A stretch of 64,000 nucleotides of DNA, from NCBI GenBank assembly GCA_913774625.1, contig CAJYHL010000071.1, positions 26,338-90,337 on the forward strand. The letters run 5' to 3'. Position numbers and translations under genes: made by a program. The stretch is from an uncultured Acidovorax sp. (GTDB lineage Bacteria > Pseudomonadota > Gammaproteobacteria > Burkholderiales > Burkholderiaceae_C). Positions 59,796 to 64,000 of this stretch are shown in pieces. Position 1 is the stretch's first letter; each line of letters starts with the position of its first letter. The notes beneath the pieces are model-generated. The model made no database searches. It was not told the DNA's origin and was given only the letters and a program-made list of their open reading frames with translations.

Positions 59796-60077
59796 TTATT
59801 CGGCCGCCGTGTCGGAGGCTTCCTCGACCGTCCGGGCGTGCACGGCATTGGCGTGCAGCGCTTCGCTCAGCTGATCGACCGTCAAGGCCCAAGGTGCATC
59901 GGCTTTCCACTGCTCCGCCAGAAACTGCCGCTGGGCATCGTTCCAGAATGGCGCTTCCACTAGGCCGACGTCCGTCGGCAGCTGATGGGACTGGATGAAA
60001 GCATCGATGGCCTGAGCCTTCTCGTCCAGCCCCAGCTGCAGGAACAGGTTGGTCATCGTGGGTTCAGAGGTCATCAT
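59796..60077 (-). CDS. DUF2789 family protein
   Basis: 93 residues. The segments TNLFLQLGLDEKAQAIDAFI, LVEAPFWNDAQRQFLAEQ and ADAPWALTVDQLSEALHA match the DUF2789 family of small cytoplasmic proteins found in beta- and gammaproteobacteria. Function unknown. Start at ATG 60077 with GGGAG upstream; the longer frame from 60293 is rejected because the conserved part begins here. Confidence 0.83.
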   Translation of the reverse strand: MMTSEPTMTNLFLQLGLDEKAQAIDAFIQSHQLPTDVGLVEAPFWNDAQRQFLAEQWKADAPWALTVDQLSEALHANAVHARTVEEASDTAAE

Positions 60078-60363
60078 GATCGCTCCCTGGGTGCTTGGGT
60101 GATGGAAAAAGATGCCGTCAAGGTAGCTACAAGCGAAGGCAGCCCACGTCGGACAAAACACCCAATCCGCCTCCCCCGCTCTCCCTTGCCTCGCCAGAAA
60201 TGACAATCCGTATGAAGCCCATGCAGCAGCACGCAGCCGGCTGCCGCCTTTTTCGTCCGCTGAGCGAACCTGGCCACCCGCCGTTGCAGCCATGCATCAC
60301 GATGCGCGCGGCAGGGTTGTGCGTGCTAGGCTGCACGATCGATTCAGCACCGGGAGTGCCCTC

Positions 60364-60594
60364 ATGGCCAACGCAACCCATAACGCAGACCGCCAAGGCG
60401 AATTGCGCGCCGCCTTGCCTCGCATCCAGAGCCTGTTGAAGACCAATCAGGCCGGACAGATCGGAGACGATGTCATCGACGAACTGGTCAAGTGCTTCTG
60501 GATGGAATGGGACGGCGGGGCCCTGAAGCTCACCGCCACCGGGCTGAACATCTGCCGTCAATTCACCCTGGAAGTACAGCAGCGCGTGGTCTGA
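60364..60594 (+). CDS. Conserved small hypothetical protein
   Basis: 76 residues, acidic and mostly helical by composition, with FWMEWDGGALKLTATGLNIC near the C-terminus. No domain recognised and no membrane segment. It is divergent from the DUF2789 gene. A GC-rich inverted repeat at about 60635-60672 may terminate it. Confidence 0.55.
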   Translation: MANATHNADRQGELRAALPRIQSLLKTNQAGQIGDDVIDELVKCFWMEWDGGALKLTATGLNICRQFTLEVQQRVV

Positions 60595-60790
60595 CCTCAG
60601 CCTCCGCCGGCTCCACGCGCCTGGCTGAAATGTGAAAGGCCCGTCTCTCCGGACAGGGAGGACAGGCCTTTACGGGGCGCAAAGCTTTATTTGTCCCGTC
60701 ACGCCACCACAACCGAGCTTGGCGGTAGCTTGCGCACCGCTGCGCAAAGGTATGGAGGCGAGCCGGGCCGGACTATGCCGCGGCGATCGA

Positions 60791-61351
60791 TCACTTGGGC
60801 AGCAACACCTTGTCAACGACGTGGATCACGCCATTCGACTGGTACACGTCCGGAGTGGTGACAGTCGCAGTGCCGCCCTTTTCATCAGTCAGCATGACCT
60901 TGCCACCGCTGGACTTGGCCGTCAGCGTGCCGCCTTCCACCGTCTTGATCGTGGCCGAGCCCTTGCCGTCGGCGATCATCTTGGAGATGGCCGCGGCGTC
61001 CCACTTGCCGGGCACCACGTGGTAGGTCAGCACCTTGGTCAGCGTGGCCTTGTTTTCGGGCTTGAGCAGGGTGTCCACCGTGCCGGCAGGCAGCGCGGCG
61101 AAGGCTTCGTTGGTCGGAGCGAAGACCGTGAACGGGCCGGGTCCCTTCAGGGTGTCCACCAGGCCCGCGGCCTTCACCGCCGCCACCAGCGTGGTGTGAT
61201 CCTTCGAATTCACGGCGTTGTCGATGATGTCCTTGGTCGGGTACATCGGAGCACCGCCCACGGTCACCTGTGCCATGGAAGGCATCGCGGCTGCGGAGAG
61301 GGCCAGAGTCAGGCCGGCTGCGGCCATGCGTGCGGTCTTGCGGAAGGTCAT
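60791..61351 (-). CDS. Secreted fasciclin domain protein
   Basis: 186 residues. A signal peptide ([19 protein letters not shown]) precedes one FAS1 domain with the H1 motif [19 protein letters not shown] and the H2-region [18 protein letters not shown], ending [16 protein letters not shown]1 proteins mediate adhesion or bind small ligands. AGGAGA precedes ATG 61351. A 200-nt gap without features separates it from the T6SS remnant. Confidence 0.92.
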   Translation of the reverse strand: MTFRKTARMAAAGLTLALSAAAMPSMAQVTVGGAPMYPTKDIIDNAVNSKDHTTLVAAVKAAGLVDTLKGPGPFTVFAPTNEAFAALPAGTVDTLLKPENKATLTKVLTYHVVPGKWDAAAISKMIADGKGSATIKTVEGGTLTAKSSGGKVMLTDEKGGTATVTTPDVYQSNGVIHVVDKVLLPK

Positions 61352-61556
61352 GCGAGTTCTCCTGAAGTGTTTGACTAACGAAGAGTCGCTGCCCGAAACA
61401 CCGGGCAGCTGTGAGCTCTTACGCCGGTCATCGCTCCATGGATTGCCTTGATCTGGGCCCATCGTGCAAAAAGATGCAGCTCGGGCCTTCGACCTACAAG
61501 GCCGACAAGCCTGCGCCTACGCGGCGGGATGCCCTCAAAAAACCTGCCCCGTATCT

Positions 61557-61973
61557 TCAAGATGCCCCGCAAAGCTGCTTCACCTGCAGGGGCTGCGCGT
61601 AGGCAAGATAGCCGTATGCACTCACGCGCTGACCAACCGCGCCCGGTCTCAAACAGGGATTGCCGATCACGAACAGCATCTGGCGGCCTTTTCCCCCTCT
61701 GGCGGCTGGGGTAGCCTTGTCCGCATGCGCTGCACGCCCGGTGTCGTGCATGGCCAGCGCCTCATCGAAGTGGTGCCCTTCTTGCTCGCTGGCCGTACCC
61801 CTGTCGCTCTGGCCTTCGCCGTTGTAGAGGGCGCCCACGATGACGGGCCGGTTGATGTCTCCGCCGATGCAGTCCACCAGCACTTCCTGGCCGATGCACG
61901 GGGTGCCCACCTGGCCCCAGTTGTCGCCGGCGGCGGCACTTCTTGGCGGTCTGGCCTCCAAAGACTTCTCGGT
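61557..61973 (-). pseudogene. VgrG (type VI spike) C-terminal fragment
   Basis: The segment AGDNWGQVGTPCIGQEVLVD followed by GGDINRPVIVGALYNGEGQ is the OB/gp5-like region of a VgrG protein (about 61802-61928). What follows to the stop at 61557 is not recognisable as VgrG. The frame is that of the upstream DUF6708-like gene: it begins four codons after that gene's TAA stop. It therefore looks like the broken end of a vgrG gene joined to the cassette, not an intact spike. Confidence 0.8.
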
Positions 61974-63119
61974 TTAATCAGCGCTGGCTCGCGTTTCCCG
62001 GGCCTCAGCAAGAGCCTCTTCCGTACCCCAATGAGTCAGGAACTCGATCTCGTCTTCCTTGCTGAGCTTGCCTTCCGCCCGATAAACCATGGCGGTCATC
62101 ACCGCGCCAGTCTGCACAGGCCGGTCCTCCGGCTCCCCCATTCCGCTATCGCTTTGCCATTCCTTGGGAAAGCGCGGCCAGGAGCAGGTCATCTGGCTCA
62201 GCATGTGGAAAAAAGCTTCAGTGAAGACAGCGCCTTGCTCCAGCTGGTACTGTTCCATACTGGGTTTTCCACAATACGTCGTGTAGTTCTGAGGCAAATA
62301 GCGTGGAACCTTTGCATAGCCGACGGGCGCATTCGGCGGGATGTAATCTACCGTGGGGCCCTCTTCCATATATCGGCGAATGTATTCCCACAGGCCAGGA
62401 GCTTCTAGTTCAGTGGATATCAAACTGGGCCCTACAAAAAAGCAGTCCTCACCCTTAGCGTCGGGATCATGAGGATCAAGAGGGGGAGAGTACAACGCTA
62501 GCCCTTTAGTCTCCTGTTTCCCATAGGGATGAACACCATCGGGGTCGAACAATGCACAGAGGCGATCCCACTCAAAAATGGCATTTCCTCCACAATAATC
62601 GGGGCGCAGCACATAGACCTTACGCTGAATTCGATTGAATCTAATGCGCCCTCTAGCGTAGGTGAAAAATGAAGTCTTAATCCCTGTCGCATTCCACCAA
62701 ATATGAAACACAAAGATGCTTAAAAGAGAAAGAGGAAAGGCGATCATCCAACCAAAGAGAACAAGAGGGCGCATCTTGTCTTCATATTCAACCGCATACC
62801 ACGCCCCCCAAAAAACAATCTCCCCAAAAATCATGGGATGAATGGCAAAGCAATACCAAGTCCAAACGATAAAAAGAAAAAATGGGGTCATAAAAAACAA
62901 CCCAGCAGCCGCGCGCCACTGCAAATCCCATCCAGGATTGCAAAGCTCCAAATACTTATCATTTTGAGCATAAACACATCGCCCAGGGATATTAACCCCC
63001 TCGGTTGCACTTGACTCATGGGGAAACCACTGTCGCTGTGAATTCAAATTAATAAGAGCGCGCCCGCCCTCTATGGAGTTGCGAGCCGCTCGGGTATAAC
63101 TATTTTCTTTTGCAAACAT
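61974..63119 (-). CDS. DUF6708-like membrane protein of a T6SS cassette
   Basis: 381 residues. Two or three membrane segments lie between about 70 and 150 (AAGLFFMTPFFLFIVWTWYC and LVLFGWMIAFPLSLLSIFVF); the rest is soluble with a conserved-looking YVLRPDYCGGNAIFEWDRL. It resembles DUF6708 proteins that accompany type VI effectors in Xanthomonas and Acidovorax (recalled). Only 7 nt separate it from the upstream effector gene, so translation is probably coupled. GC content drops in the 5' two thirds. It could be the immunity protein or an accessory factor; no proof of either. Confidence 0.7.
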   Translation of the reverse strand: MFAKENSYTRAARNSIEGGRALINLNSQRQWFPHESSATEGVNIPGRCVYAQNDKYLELCNPGWDLQWRAAAGLFFMTPFFLFIVWTWYCFAIHPMIFGEIVFWGAWYAVEYEDKMRPLVLFGWMIAFPLSLLSIFVFHIWWNATGIKTSFFTYARGRIRFNRIQRKVYVLRPDYCGGNAIFEWDRLCALFDPDGVHPYGKQETKGLALYSPPLDPHDPDAKGEDCFFVGPSLISTELEAPGLWEYIRRYMEEGPTVDYIPPNAPVGYAKVPRYLPQNYTTYCGKPSMEQYQLEQGAVFTEAFFHMLSQMTCSWPRFPKEWQSDSGMGEPEDRPVQTGAVMTAMVYRAEGKLSKEDEIEFLTHWGTEEALAEARETRASAD

Positions 63120-63126
63120 GAATTAC

Positions 63127-64000
63127 TCACAGCCCTGCCCTGGCATTGGCAAGGCTCTGCATGGTTTCCTGAAGATTTTCATGATTTGGGGGGCGTCCCT
63201 TTCTTTCCTTGTATAAAGGGATATCCACCAACCAATTTACCCACTCAGGCTCACTGAGAAAAAATATCGCCACTATCGCAGCCACAGCTAGTGCCGCGCC
63301 AATAAGGCCGAGAGCTGAAATCAATATAGCACTTCCCCATTCAAAAGCCACAGCTGCAGTAGCATAGGCCATAAATGCAGTACCGATTGCTCCTGACGCT
63401 TGCGCAACAGACAAGCCATATTGATCGCGCTTAGCCGAACGAATTGCATCAAAAGAGTCTATAAAAATAGAAATGACAGCTGCAGGCAGTAGAAACCTAA
63501 CCGCCAAAATTCTCATCCTTCTTAGCTGAAGAGAATTCAGCCGATCCAATGATTCCTGCATAGGCCTGACATTAAATACATCTACACCTCTCACCCCTTT
63601 GTATATCGTTTGCTCGTAAGCCTTGGCTCTGTAATCAAGGATGGAACCGGTACCCTGCAACAGATTGCCCAGCATCTCCATGGCGCTACGTGCATCACGC
63701 TTGGCATTGAGCTTGAAGCCACCAACCACAGCATTTCCTATATCAAAAATTCCAGCAAAAGCAGCCAATCTAGCCCCTGGAGCCCCATGTACCGCTCTTG
63801 CGTTGCTTTGCCTATATGCCGCTCCAACAAACTTCTGCTCGGCGTTTCTTAGCCTATCCTTTTCTGCCTTCACCAGCTTTTGCGCGTGATCGGCGGCAGT
63901 TGTTCCGAGAGTACTCAATCCTGTAAGAGCTGCAAACCTTAATATCTTGATTTCAATCTGGCTGGGAGGCAATTTATTGATTCCCTGAACCATTTTCACG
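63127..64000 (-). CDS. Large membrane T6SS effector, C-terminal part (partial)
   Basis: At least 290 codons open to the right edge of the window; the start lies outside. A GTG at 63999 is almost certainly internal. Two hydrophobic clusters are seen, RILAVRFLLPAAVISIFI and a longer one from GAIGTAFMAYATAAVAFEW to ALGLIGAALAVAAIVAIFFL. This and the tail EPEWVNWLVDIPLYK resemble the C-termini of large pore-forming-type T6SS effectors (BTH_I2691/VasX group, recalled). The region is visibly AT-richer than the rest of the window, which points to horizontal transfer. Toxin activity is inference. Confidence 0.65.
   Translation of the reverse strand, partial: VKMVQGINKLPPSQIEIKILRFAALTGLSTLGTTAADHAQKLVKAEKDRLRNAEQKFVGAAYRQSNARAVHGAPGARLAAFAGIFDIGNAVVGGFKLNAKRDARSAMEMLGNLLQGTGSILDYRAKAYEQTIYKGVRGVDVFNVRPMQESLDRLNSLQLRRMRILAVRFLLPAAVISIFIDSFDAIRSAKRDQYGLSVAQASGAIGTAFMAYATAAVAFEWGSAILISALGLIGAALAVAAIVAIFFLSEPEWVNWLVDIPLYKERKGRPPNHENLQETMQSLANARAGL

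Noticed and set aside
60635..60672. Hairpin after the small hypothetical gene, possible terminator
   Set aside because: The stem has mismatches and no clear T run; mentioned in the gene entry but not called.

Overview
The window is GC-rich throughout and looks like the chromosome of a betaproteobacterium of the family Comamonadaceae, close to Acidovorax/Paracidovorax. This rests on gene content: a pyruvate dehydrogenase operon whose LpdA carries its own lipoyl domain, a complete isc operon followed by dnaQ, a fused Ada-AlkA protein, a PhoX-type phosphatase, and small dispersed GCTAT-N7-ATAGC palindromes that I recall from comamonad genomes. There is no rRNA gene, so genus is not settled. No CRISPR array, integrase, transposase or complete insertion sequence was seen.

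Layout. 0-9 kb: end of a nitrilase-family gene and algC (minus), then alkylation repair (ada-alkA, ogt), an EamA exporter and a 1283-residue membrane PAS-GGDEF-EAL protein. 9-15 kb: prpE, a chemotaxis-receptor tail remnant, an isochorismatase-like hydrolase, a PQQ-type sugar dehydrogenase, an NlpC/P60 hydrolase and small membrane proteins. 15-25 kb: an SNF2 helicase, an EVE protein, a GNAT enzyme, an rRNA methyltransferase and PhoX, then a low-GC secreted protein gene lying between a decayed copy of the lpdA 3' end and the real lpdA. 25-31.3 kb: aceE-aceF-lpdA (minus), encoding pyruvate dehydrogenase. 31.5-34.7 kb: a divergent PAS histidine kinase and FixJ-type regulator. 34.8-42.9 kb: folD, prlC, a glutaredoxin-like protein, rpiA, pyrD, a yqjDEK-like envelope operon and an L-2-hydroxyglutarate oxidase-like enzyme. 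43-50 kb: two tRNA-Val(CAC) genes, dnaQ, and iscR-iscS-iscU-iscA-hscB-hscA-fdx with a good IscR operator. 50-59 kb: uvrB, tyrB, an apparently circularly permuted ROK-type kinase, an M14 peptidase lipoprotein, a YbaL/Kef antiporter and tRNA-Arg(TCT). 59-64 kb: small conserved proteins, a fasciclin protein, then an AT-richer type VI secretion cassette running out of the window (vgrG remnant, a DUF6708-like membrane protein, the C-terminal part of a large membrane effector).

Most genes are housekeeping. The less ordinary items are the ROK-like kinase with its motif order rearranged, the gene bracketed by an lpdA 3' duplication, the T6SS effector/partner pair, two palindromes between aceE and the sensor kinase, and several genes with a -10-like hexamer 7-9 nt before the start codon (possible leaderless mRNAs). 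All family assignments are from reading the sequence and recalled family signatures; no search was run.
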